From Amaranthus tricolor (taxonomy: Eukaryota; Streptophyta; Magnoliopsida; Caryophyllales; Amaranthaceae), in assembly GCF_026212465.1 (NCBI RefSeq), contig NC_080056.1, forward strand, positions 5,762,517 to 5,826,516: a stretch of DNA of 64,000 nt, written 5' to 3'. Both the position numbers and the translations under genes were made by a program. The notes under the pieces are model-generated. The model ran no database searches. It was not told the DNA's origin and saw only the letters and a program-made list of their open reading frames with translations. Shown one piece after another: positions 47,001-58,604 of this stretch (position 1 is the stretch's first letter; each line of letters begins with the position of its first letter).

Positions 47001-50000
47001 AAGGCGGTGAGGCACTGAAGCATACGTAAATCGTGATAAATCATGTGTTGGTTATTGGCCAACACCCTTGATAAGGGATTTAAGCTTTCGTATTTTTGTT
47101 AAGGAGCATGATACAATAACAAACAATTACCTAAAAAGTCAACCAAAAATGAAGGTCCCTTCTAGGTTCAACTTAATGACAAGCTCAAACAATGTTGCTC
47201 ATAAAACTACAGAGTTTGTTTTCAACACTCGTGATTGAGAAGCTAATTAATTTGTCTACTTCTTTACGGTGATAGGGTAGAAAGAATAGCATGAGATGGT
47301 TAATAAAAAGGTGTAAACTTCGATTTTACGAACCTAATAAACATGAAAGATACTTTAATAAAATGATTGATTCGAAAATTTACTAGTGGATCACGTACGA
47401 TATGTAAAAGCACAACATATGAGATTTTAGTCATAAATTAGGTGCATAAACCAACAAAATTCACACAAGCATGAACACACGACCACTAACAATGTTGACG
47501 GTTCTAAGATGTGTTTCTCTTTACTCATTAACATCACACACACACGGTAACACGCCCTTCTATCTTTCTCCTACTTGCACTTCTAGATCATAAATGCAAT
47601 TTGCAAAAGCAAACAACCACATAATTCTATGTGCAAAAAAATGAACTTGTGCAACAAAGAATGGAAGATAATGTACCTTTAGTTCCAAATAGGACTATTC
47701 CCACTTCATCAAATTTGTTGTAAAGTAGCTGCAGACACAGGAAAAATTATTTCAGAATAATTCTATACATTGATGACTAATCCACTATACACACATCGTT
47801 TTGCAAGAGTTATACAAAACTCAAATTGTCCGCATTCAAAGAAACAAATATAAATTGGACAATTTTGGTATTAGCATAAAGATATGGGACAGAATTTTAA
47901 AAGAGAGAGGGAGGAAGAACATAAAACAGAACCAGTAACCTTTTTCTCCAAAAGCATGGCACAAACTTTCTCAACTTGTAGAAGTACACCATGCATTTTC
48001 GGACCAACATCAAGCAATAAAACCAGCGATTCCTGTACCAAAAGGTAATGAAAATGGAAGTATTAGCAAAAGAATGTAATTCCAAATATTGTAACATTGT
48101 GTACTTATGTTATTTAAATTAATGAAAAATACGGTCGGAGGAGTTGGTCCAAGCTTACAACTCCCAGGCGAGTGACCTAAGACCGAACCTTGCTACACAC
48201 ATTCTTTGGAGGGATTTTCCATCCCCCTACGGCCCTACATACACAATAACACAATTTCGTGGGCCCAGTTCCCCACTTTTCCAAAATGTTGTTTAAATTA
48301 TGTCTCCTCACACCTAATTATCACCCTCATGGTGAATCACATACTAAGAAAGCAGACAAGGGGGGCAGAAAAGCCATATCATCCCCATATTATCAATTTA
48401 TTATACTCAAAATGATGTATAAACATTTAGTTTCACAAACTCTCTAAATTACTTCCCAAGTATTTTGTTATTCCTAGTTAGATCAAAAAGAACGTTAAAA
48501 TATGCACCATTGGGCCCTAAGATCTAAAAAATCCCACATTTACATTTATATCCTTTGATCATTATTGGGTTATTGATAATTTGTCGAGTATTACATGGCA
48601 ATGTTTGTAATTGTGTGGTATGACGTGCCACGTATTATGTTTTGATGGTCCATATTTTTTATTTTTTATATTTTGTAGAAAATCATATTAGAAATTTGCG
48701 TTTACATTACTTAATTCTACATCCTTCAAGTTATATACAATATCACTTTGGCCTAGTTTTAAATTTTATGATGAAATTACTATTGAATATCCAAAAAAGC
48801 TACAATCCACCATTTCACTTCATAATCAATAGTCTTCTTGTCCCCAATGGCGAAGCTACATTCCCCAACCCTTCTTGCCAAAAATGCAATCCTTTGAATT
48901 TTTAGATTTGGCCCCCTTTACTAATATATGATTTATAGTTTAAAGAGATAAAAAATATAACAAAAATAACTATAGCTTAATAGTTGGAATAACACATTTG
49001 TAACATAAGGTTAAGGGATCAAATTCTAATTCAAACTATTATATTTTAACAAACTAATAAATTTATATTATTATGTCATTACACTATATCTTTCATTTCC
49101 ATTCATCCTTTTTAGTGTGGGTTATATTTTTGCTATAATTAATTTTAATAGTAATTTTTGAAGACTAAATAGGCGAATAATGGAGTCAAAAACACTTGGT
49201 TTTTCAAAAAAGATAATTATATGAAAACTTCAACTCTATTGGTTGAATATAATTTATACTATGATCTAAATTCATTAAAGTCTATATGATTTTAAAATTT
49301 TCATAATTTAACTAGGCTTTATATAATAAATAATAGGGACAGAGCAAAGATTTTAGAGGCACTATTTATTTTACGATGTCTTTTTAAAATAGGACCCTTT
49401 ATTATATTAAAAGATAAAATTTTTTCCACTACAAAAAAAAATTTAAGACAAAATGTATTGTAACATTATATTATTTCAAATAAAAAAAAGTTTACAATCA
49501 AACAAATTACTTAAAATGTGTTGCCCAGAACCAAGTCTGAATGACACCATTTAATATTTGAGGTCTTACTGGGGGGCTCTAGGCAATCGACTACCCTAGA
49601 TAGCATAATAACCGACACTGGTAAATAATTTTTAGTATATCGACTATTTGACCTCTCTAATTTAAAATCCTAACTTCCCCCTGCTTGTCCCTATGGGATA
49701 GTATCAAAGAGAAATTAAGTTGTTTCTAAGAAAAATGTAGATATTTGATAATAAAATAAAGATAGAAAATGAATTGTATAGATGATGTTAAAAAGAGTCA
49801 AAATATATAGATGAAATCAAAAGAAAGCGGTGGGCTATTTCTAAAAATAAAAATTTTGCAAAATGGAAGGGACAATTTAAAATGAAAAATAATTCTAAAT
49901 GAAATGGAAGGAGGGAGTACATAACACCAAAACTTCTCACTTTTTTGCAGCTCCAACAAACCATAGTTTAAATTACATTTAAAAAGAAATGGTAAATAAT

Positions 50001-50473
50001 TAAACCAACATATCCAAACATTCCTCTCTCAAACCCTAACTTTAAACATCTTCTACTCAATTAGGAGATACATATGCATGCTCTTATCAAAAATGTCATC
50101 CAGATCAAAGTATTACAATTTACAATCAAAACCCTGAATATTCTATTTGCCACAAGTTATCAGAAAATTAAAATTAAAAATTCATGTATATATTCTCCAT
50201 ACCTTAATTAAACAAAATTTATAAAAATGCTATAAAAAAGTGCATAGATGTCATGTAAAACGACTATAAAAACCTCAAATTTTCACAAATTAACAAAACT
50301 CAAGAATTACCCAAAAAAAATAAATAGTATAATTCGACCATTAAAGCAATGAAAATGAACTTATAGTGATGAATAGGTGTAGCACAACATAGATAGATAG
50401 ATAAAATCAAATCGAGATCGTATTATGCAAGATGATGAAGAAATGGAGTAGATTTTACCTTGTTACGAGCCAT
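41024..50473 (-). CDS. KU80: KU80 DNA end-binding protein, 12 exons
   Basis: CDS complement(join(41024..41084, 41270..41400, 41778..42176, 42258..42425, 43107..43316, 43465..43660, 43760..44046, 44209..44612, 46040..46171, 47677..47728, 47940..48032, 50459..50473)), 715 residues; every junction is GT..AG and in phase. Exon 1 is only MARNK. Parts: N-terminal von Willebrand A-like domain (about 1-225, with LVLLLDVGPKM, YNKFDEVGIVLFG, GKKRLCLITNAL); Ku ring/beta-barrel domain (about 230-480, with RIKGYRYGPEVVPIS, YYMKDVNIF, VAIVRCVWRQGQ); C-terminal helical domain (about 590-700, ALRKGCVLEQEPAQFNNF). Ku80 pairs with Ku70, rings broken DNA ends for non-homologous end joining, and protects telomeres. 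The exon 8 acceptor could be 3 bp further in. The frame is intact. The upstream 50480-50690 is purine-rich leader/promoter DNA. Confidence 0.93.
49325..49622. repeat. Dispersed 290-bp repeat, copy 2, in KU80 intron 1
   Basis: Same family and orientation as 15587-15880: it shares GAGCAAAGATTTT, ACACCATTTAATATTT and GGCTCTAGGCAATCGACTAC. It is inserted in the 2.4-kb first intron of KU80. Confidence 0.65.
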
Positions 50474-52350
50474 TTTGGGAACGATAACGGGGAGGGAAGA
50501 GAGATTTTTGGTGGGGAGAAAGAGGGGCTGCCTTGCTGTGGTGGCTGCTCACGGTGGAGGGAAAAAGGCAGGCGGCCTGGTGGTGGTGGTGTTCGTGGTC
50601 AGCCGTGAGTGAGGGAGAAAGGAGAGAAGGAGAGAAGAAGAGAAGGAAGGTGAATCACGGCTTAAGGAAGGGTTTTGCCTCACTTAAAAATAAAACCCTC
50701 AACTCATTTAATTATTTTATTTATTTTCTAGTTTAATTTTCTCATGAGGTCCGACTAAGAAAAAACTTACATTCGTTTTGTTCATACATTTTAATAAAAT
50801 AACAATTTTAATTCGAATCTCTTTGGTTTAGAAATCGTAATTGTATTTTTAATATATGTTAATATTTAAATTCGTATATGAAAGGATTTATTAAAACAAC
50901 TTCTAAATTAATTTAATATAATTATAAGATCCCGAAAAGTTATTAGTTTAATATTAATTAATTTAATATGAATATTGATGTAATTAAATGTATACAAATT
51001 ACGTTTCTGCATCATTCAACATTAGTGATAGCCATTGAAACCTATACATTGAAGGTTTCAATTTTTCAAGATAAAAGGAAAATAGTTTCCTTCCAATACT
51101 TTCCCTCCATCTTATTATTAACTTGATCAAAATTTCCACAAAATCATGGTTGATAAACTCATTTTCATTTCCATCCTAATTACTATTACTTCTATCCTAC
51201 GAACACTTTCTTTCCTTTCCCTAAGCTCTCTTTCATTCCAACCCTTCCTTTGTAAGCCAAACAAACTGTAAGCGTCCAAATGTTTTGACAAACGCAAGGC
51301 AAGATCAAAAAAGACTGATGAAAAAAAAAAAAAAAAAAAAAAAAACACTTGCAATCCCTGCTTTTCCCTTTAAAATTCCTTGCTATTGAGTTCACAAAGA
51401 TAATAAATTCAACACCAAGGAGTTTTTGTTACACTTAAATTTCAAGCAAAAGCAACAAAAAACCCATCACTTTTAACAAATATCTACTTCATTAATTTAT
51501 CACTTTCTAAATATCAATTTGTACACTATTACTTGGATTTTAAATTAGTATCCGCTGCAAGATTCCTTGAATAATACTTTAAAGATGGGTCAAAATTTCT
51601 TATACAACCTTGCTCATTTCCACCCTTAGTAGGTGCCCAAGTAGGTCTTGCTGCAGTGGTCATTTTTCCTCACTACTCACCTAATATCTATAAATCAAAA
51701 CTGAAAAAAAAAAGTACACAGCCTTATTAGTTATTACCAACAAACTAACGATGATAAAAACACAATGAAAATATAAATCATAGAGAACTAATTCGGAATC
51801 AAGACAACAAAATCATCCAGATTAGAAAACTAAAGACAATAAAAAGCAATCGATATAAACAAATGAAAATAAATAAGGAGACAAAAGTGCTAAAAAACCT
51901 TAATTACAAATTATCGAACTAAAACTCATTAAGAAAGCAATGATTATTTGTAAATTAACTTCATATAAAAGGTTGGTTGATGTTGCTGGATTACAACTTT
52001 AGATTAATATTTTAGTCTTAGATATTCTAATGTACAGTAAATTAATTAGGTTATTGAACTATAGAAAGATAGTTAGAATAAGGGTCCTCTTCTTACATGG
52101 TCTTTCATAAGAAAATAGATCAAAATACTAGCATTTATAAATTTGCACAAAACAATAGAAATTTTCTTCACACTCCAATCACTTCCACCAACCCCCTTTT
52201 CAATCTTCGTCATCTCAAAGATTACAAGTATAATATTCACATAATTTCCTCCAATAAAAACCCTAAATAAGCAAATTTGACATAACCAATATACCGATTG
52301 ATGAAGATAGTACAATTAAAATCAATTAAAACAAGATTTTAGGCATAAGA
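50474..52350. other. KU80 promoter side and intergenic DNA
   Basis: 50474-50690 is G-rich/purine-rich (GGTGGTGGTGG, GGAGAAAGGAGAGAAGG) and is the probable 5' leader and promoter of KU80. An A run (about 51320-51343) and AT-rich text follow. No exon was found. Confidence 0.45.
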
Positions 52351-54693
52351 TGTAACATTCGGGAAAATTAATATTTTAAGACGAGTAAGTTTAAGAGAAT
52401 TATCAGTGCGAGAATGATCCTAAATACACATGACATAAAATATTCTTAATTTAACTCCTTTTCTTTTCCTTTACATAAAAAAAATAATAATAATAATAAT
52501 AAGAAACCAGTTACACGCGTTTCACTATTCATCATCATCTTCAACACAAAAGAAAAATCAAACCCTGCTTTGCCTTCTCAAAACCTTCGAAATCCATGCC
52601 TCTCATTCCGTCATTCCTTGCCTTCGATTTTCAGAGAAAAACGCAGCTCTACCCACCTTCTTCCTCTCCTTCCATCTATTATTCATCTTCTTCGTTTGCC
52701 TCTTTTTCCCAAAACCCTTACATTTTCGAAAACCTTCAATCATCTTCCTTCTCAAATGTTCGAACAACAGCAGAAATCAGGTGAATCGATTCTTTCCTCT
52801 TCTTTCGACATTTTCTATGGTATTAGGGCTGAAATTTCTTATTTTCTTGCTAAATACTTCTATACATGAACAAAACCTCTTTCCATGGTTCCTTTGACTT
52901 CGAATTTCAACAATAATCGAAGCCAACCATTTCGAAGCCAATAATCATCTTTCTTCCATTTGGTTCCTTGATTTTCGAAAATAACAAACAAAATAATAAC
53001 AGGTATGATTCCCTCTTTCTCTGAATTTCAATTCTATAATTTCTGATCATGAAATTTCGATCTAACCCTTCTTTCCCTCCCAATTCATCTGATTTCTTTG
53101 AACCCAATAGCTGCACCATGAATGTCACCCTAACTTCTTGAGCATTTTCGAAGAATCATGCCTTCTTGCTATCTCTTCCTTCGGCACATCCCGGTACAGG
53201 GCAAGAAGGTAGTCAAGTTTCTTTTGTTAATTTTGTTATTTGATCTTGTTAGCCGCATCTTTCGGATATATGCAATTGGATTACCATTTCTTGATTATAT
53301 TCAATTGTCATACTCTTACCAAATTATTCTTTTCAATCAAAACTTCATGAAATTAAGCATTTGAGATTCATTGTATAAGTTGCTCAATTAAAAGAAATGG
53401 ACAATTGATAATTAGTAGTAAATTGTGGAATGTGGATTAAGATTGATGAATCTTGAGGATTAGTATGATATTTGTGAACATCAAATTTAAGAAATTGATG
53501 GAAAATGATTGTTGATGGTAAGGTTATGGATGATTTAATGTTCTTGAATAGGTTATTAAATTCTTTTGAGGACCTTTGGACTTTGAGTTTGTATGTTCAC
53601 AATTGTGTTTGATTGAAATATAAGGAGAGTCCTAAAAGTGAGTAATATTGAGAAGAATGTTAAAGAAGTCTAGATCGTGTCTATAAATCTTGATGACATA
53701 TTACAGCTTTGGTTAGAACACGCATAATTCTTTAAAGATTAGATATGCTAGAAAAGAAACCATGAGTAAGTTACGGTCTTAGGAGGAGATGCAATGAGCT
53801 ATATGAACCTAGTTTGTAGTATCGAACGCTTTGTTGTGATGTTACGTTTGTTATGCTTCAGGAGGCGACGTCATCGAAGAACCTTTCTAGCTGATAGCTG
53901 TGAATCGAACCTGACTCTTTGAAGCATCTTGGGTGAGTAGTAGTAGTCCCTTAAAGGGTCTGATCAGACTGCATTCTTGAAAATAAACTTTACTAAAGCT
54001 CTTTTGAGATTGAAAATTGTTGAGACAAATGTTATTGTGAATGCTTATGCTGATATTATGATATGGTCAATGGATCGGGCTTGCGAGCTGGTCATTGACG
54101 GAGTTGAGGAACATGGTTCCCTGCTCCCTGTTTTTGAAGGAATTGTCATTTAGATATTGACTAGCTTCACCCGAGAGCGACATAGCCTTAGAGCTATGGG
54201 GCACCTCTCAAACTAGACTCCCTGTGCGCACATAGATCTAGGAAACTGATGTTGCTTTTAAACCTATGATTTGAATTACTATGTTTTGTTGTTTTGGATT
54301 GTTACTTCTCATTCAGTTTAATCTGACCTTTTGTTGTTTTCAACTTTTAGTTGTCTACAGATCGGAACCAGAAGGGAATAATGGATTAGCGGAGGTGATT
54401 AGTGGTTCCAAGGATGTATATGGAGCTGAGTACTTAGGAATTATAGATTTGTATTAGGAATTTTGGATAAATGTAAATTTGTTCTGGCTGTGCTGGTTAT
54501 ATCGGACTTGTAGAGAATTGTATGATTATCTTGTGTATTAGTTAGAAGTTGGTTTTGGGATTTAGCTGAGTTAGTCACGTTGAAGAGCTTGTGACCCCTT
54601 TGCTTGAGTTTTGGAAGTGTGATTTCAGTTTCTTGAGAAACGAACCCAGTGATGAACTTGTTTACCCAGTCAACGGTAAGTCGGGTTGTTACA
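52351..54693 (+). mobile_element. Probable solo LTR of a Gypsy (Tekay-like) retrotransposon
   Basis: 2343 bp with terminal TGTAACATTCGG and GGGTTGTTACA, the short inverted ends usual for plant Gypsy LTRs. The interior has the LTR style of that group: GGGTGAGTAGTAGTAGTCCC near 53930, then GTCATTTAGATATTGACTAG, GGGGCACCTCTC and CCCTGTGCGCACATAGATC near 54140-54240. No gag-pol lies on either side, so it is either solo or a stray LTR. Five-base target duplications are not visible (TAAGA and GAGTT), which weakens the boundary call. Small frames inside (52570-53364) are not genes. Confidence 0.6.
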
Positions 54694-54984
54694 GAGTTCA
54701 GATCTGAATTTGATTACCAGAAAAATGGATACCAGCTATGGTTTTGCTACTTGTTTCCGCTTCCGCTCTTCTCAGGCTGTTAAGTGTCCGTCTGATAGTT
54801 AGGGCTAAGGGGTGTTCCAGTGGTTAAATAAGGTAATTCCCACCCAAAATGTTTGATTTAATAAATACTAATTTTATATACTAGTTAGGATCTTGTCTTA
54901 GTTGCAGCAAACACCGTCTTTATCTAGATAAGGTACTATATTGAATTTTACTAGTCCATTTTTTCATCTTACCCCATAATTAAA

Positions 54985-55255
54985 AGGAAAAAATTACCGT
55001 GAATAATATAATATTTTCTTAATTTCCCTATAATAATACCAACCATTGATTAATTATGAATAATACCAACTTAAAGGGGTGTTTTCCTAGAAAATCCCTA
55101 ACATGTTAAAAGCTAAACTATAGGTGATTATAAGACAAAAAAATAGTATATTAGTTAATAAATTAAAGTTAGTATTATTTTAGGAAAATACCCCTCTAAG
55201 TTGGTATTATTGTAGGAAATTAACAAAAGGTTGTATTATTCACGGTAATTTTTCT
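54985..55255. mobile_element. Inverted-repeat MITE
   Basis: Roughly 100-bp arms in inverse orientation: AAAATTACCGTGAATAATA ... AATAATACCAACTTAAAGG on the left, and CCTCTAAGTTGGTATTATT ... TTGTATTATTCACGGTAATT on the right. Non-coding. Related text lies at 21190-21415. Confidence 0.7.
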
Positions 55256-55440
55256 TAATTAAAAGAAATAATAATCAATTCATGTAAAAATTACTCTTAG
55301 CTAATTAGACAAAACGTTAATCAATAGGTGGTATTACTGTGAGAAAATTAACAAAAGGTTGTATTATTCACGGTAATTTTTCATAATTTAAAAGAAATAG
55401 TAATCAAATTCATGTAAAAACTACTCTTAGCTAATTAGAC
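55232..55440 (+). repeat. Tandem duplication, period 128 bp, at the MITE edge
   Basis: The stretch TATTATTCACGGTAATTTTT ... ACTCTTAGCTAATTAGAC (55232-55312) recurs at 55360-55440 with few changes. The right MITE arm and its flank were duplicated together. No gene lies in 55441-55961. Confidence 0.7.
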
Positions 55441-55961
55441 GATTTATAGTTTCTTTGTTCTAACAATTTATTCCATAACCAATTGGTGAAATGGATAAGT
55501 GGTAATTTATGTAAAGGTGAGAAAATGTGCAAATGAGACGAAAAGATATGATAAATATACAGATGAGAGTTAAAAAAATGTTAGTCATGGTCAAAAATAA
55601 AAATAGGGCAAATTTAGTAAGATGAAAAATTAGGACAAAATTAATAGGAAATAAAGAGTACCTAATACCTACAATTATACAATTATAATTACCCACATAT
55701 ACCAACTACTTGAAAAACTAACAACAATCTTACAAGCCACGACAACGTCGAACCGGACGAACATTCCGTCAAATTGAAGTTCTTTATAATAATTTTACTT
55801 TTACTTTTGCTATTGATGTTGGGAGTACTTGAAAATTGATCCATGATTATTATATGGTTTGTTAGCTTAACAATGCTTTTTAGTATTCAGTTAACTTAAT
55901 TGTATAAGCTGCTAATAAAGTAATATTTGCTAAAATAGTTATCCATTGTTTTATTATTAAT

Positions 55962-57835
55962 CATAGCTTCTCTTTTGCCAGGTTCAGCAATGAATATATT
56001 GACATCCTTCATGTAATATTGCCTGCAAAAATGAGGAGCAATTTATTAATTAATTTGCTACACCTGAGTAATACATATGAACATGAGGAGCAATAGCGCA
56101 GACTTGATCTTCTTTTGTTCCATCAAAGGGATCTCTCAAACGAGAGAGAGCGCATTGGTGATAAGACAAAGGGGTTTCTTTCCCTTGTTAGTGGGTCCAT
56201 ACTTCTTTATTAGCATATCCATCCTAACAACAATTGCGTCAAGAACTAAGAAAGGAGTCAAGGCATCAAATTTTAAATTAAAGAATGTAGGTAACAATAC
56301 TATTAAATATAATAGCCTGAGTTTTAGTACACAAATCACATAATTTCACTACGGGCTATTGAAAGTACAAAAACAGCAGAGTAGAACCAAAACTTGCTCC
56401 AGTTGGGACTGGGGTCATCAGCTTCTAGATTTTTTAGCCAATCCCATGACATAATCCGATGAAATATCATTAGGGTCTACATCAAAAGTCCTATCCATTC
56501 CCCTCCATAGTAAATAGCATCTCCAACCTCTTTAAACTTACCACCAAACCAAAATCGCAGAGTAACATTATAATCACCTATCATCCAAAATTTTATAAAA
56601 TAACAGAAAAAAAAACAATGATCACGATCAAACAAAGAAAATGGGGAAAAATTCATGAACAGAAGAATCAAACACGTAAACACGTAAACCTAAAATTTTA
56701 CCTCAATTGCCAAGGTAAAGGAAGCAGGAAAATTCTTGAGATCAGTGGTCCAGAATAGCAGTAATAAAGGGGAAAGTGGATGGAAGTTAATAGATAGGAG
56801 TTGAAGTTGCAGTGTAGTTAATGGAGGGAAGCCCGAAAGCGTTGATGATGAAGTTAAATATAACCGTGAAAATTTAAATTTGGGTTCAGGTCGTAAATGG
56901 GTAGATAGAGATGAATTAGTTTCAACTGGTCACATGTAAAAATGTCCTTACAACAAAATCAAAGGTAATGTTCGGACCTTCGTAGGTTATATGAAGGATC
57001 GGACCTTTAAAAGACACCGAACCTTTACAATTAAATTTACCTATTTTTATATATGAGCAATAATATAAAATAATAGTTTAAAAGGTACTCTAACAAAAAA
57101 TTGATCCAAGAAACCTTACTTGTTGTCAAAAATGCATCTGTTGTAAATGAAAAAATTCAAGAAGAAAAATAGAACTGAAGAACCCACAAATCAAAATAAA
57201 AAGTGCTTAAATAAGAACCCAAAAATGGTGTAAACATAGGTTATTCGCGGCTAAAAATAATTGCAATCTAGTTTTAGGTGACAAATATAAAACATAACAC
57301 GTCAAGTGGTATTGATAGCTTGTTGCAAACTCCACAGAATTTGACATAAAATTACATAAAAGTCAGTAGAAACGACACAAATTTCACTCACTATCATTAT
57401 GATTTATGATATTAACAATGACGCAGCACGCAATTGAGTTAAGCATATATTTAAGAGAAAGAAAATTTTTTTTCATGAAGTAAAAAAAAAAGGCACAACA
57501 GGATTCACCAAATGGATCTGCAAATAAACATTTTTTGCAAAGGATTCTTCAGGCAGGTCAAAACCTTGAAAAAATATATAATAAACAAGAAACTGAAATC
57601 ACAAAACAATAACAGCTAATAAAAAAGATACAGTCACCAGGAACAGTCCCATGTGGAAATGATTCTAGAGCATCAACAAGATCTCCATCTACAACCTTAA
57701 GGCTCCTCAAGACCATAATATTTTCTTTTCCGCCGACTTCAACAGTGAGGTCATTCTTTGTTCCTGAAATAATAATACAAAGGCTCATCAATACACAAAA
57801 AGCACACACAAGAACATAAACAATGTCCAAACCAA
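55962..57835 (-). pseudogene. Rearranged partial copy of KU80 (parts of exons 7, 5 and 4 with introns)
   Basis: Closely matches 43594-43722 and 44457-46246 of KU80 in the same orientation, including intron 4. Exon 4 is intact (about 57649-57774; TKNDLTVEVGGKENIMVLR). Exon 5 keeps only its 5' part and has a 2-bp insertion in a GAGAGAGAG run that shifts the frame. At about 56085-56092 it jumps straight to intron 6 and then a piece of exon 7, so the 735 bp between (rest of exon 5, exon 6) is missing. A 16-bp deletion lies near 57020. Because introns are kept, this is a DNA-level duplication, not a retrocopy. No functional protein is possible. Confidence 0.88.
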
Positions 57836-58604
57836 TATATGATTTCCAGTGATCGTCCACATGGAACAAAATAAAACAACCCATGTACATTTTTTAAAAG
57901 TAAACTTTCACCACCTTATCGTCTATATTTTTCATCATCAAGAAATTTTATACTAAAAGGTTATTTTGTAAATGAATTTTTAAAGTTTTTTTGTTCGCTA
58001 TTGGATTTTAAGCATATAAAAAGGTATTTTAGTTAGTTTTTTATTGGCTTTAAGCCTATTTATTTTCAAAAAAATAATTAACAATTAAATTTCAATTTTA
58101 CTAAATATATTTTAAAACAATTAGATTATTTGACCAACAAAAAAAATCAATACTTTAGAGTGACGGTTCAACAACCCAATAAAGAGGCAACAATTATTGA
58201 CCAAATATACAAATTGTTATGAGAGACGATCTTTTTAAAAGACGCATCATATGTAGACCTAATAGTTTACTTAATACAATTTACGATTTAAAGACAAAAT
58301 AGAAAAAAAAAATGTAGACTTCATATTTCTTAATTCTTACCGAGAAATTTCAGTAGCTAAATTGTTGGCTTTCTTCTCGTACTCTTAATCTTTCTCTCAA
58401 ACTGGTAAGGTCATACAACTGATATCACAACCCAATTGTCACCCTTCAGTATATAGTAGAAGTACAAGCAATTCATCGGCTGACAACCCTATAACTCGCT
58501 AAAATTCCGCCATTTTTCTAAACTTCATTTGAAGTTTTTGTGATTTGTAATGGTGTTGCTATCAACTTGGTATTGATTTTTCAATTGGGGAAAAATCATC
58601 TTCA
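57836..58604. other. Upstream region of the peptidyl-tRNA hydrolase gene
   Basis: AT-rich, with a GAGAGACGATC repeat copy at 58215-58330. The part from 58340 should hold the promoter and 5' leader, but no distinct TATA box can be named. The longer ATG frame starting at 58540 is out of frame with the hydrolase. Confidence 0.4.

Noticed and set aside
52570..53364. Several Pro/Ser/Phe-rich frames that look like a gene start
   Set aside because: They lie inside the probable Gypsy LTR, have no splice-consistent continuation and no domain.
56077..57890. The KU80 copy as a second functional KU80-like gene
   Set aside because: The start, exons 1-3, exon 6 and everything after exon 7 are missing, and exon 5 has a frameshift.
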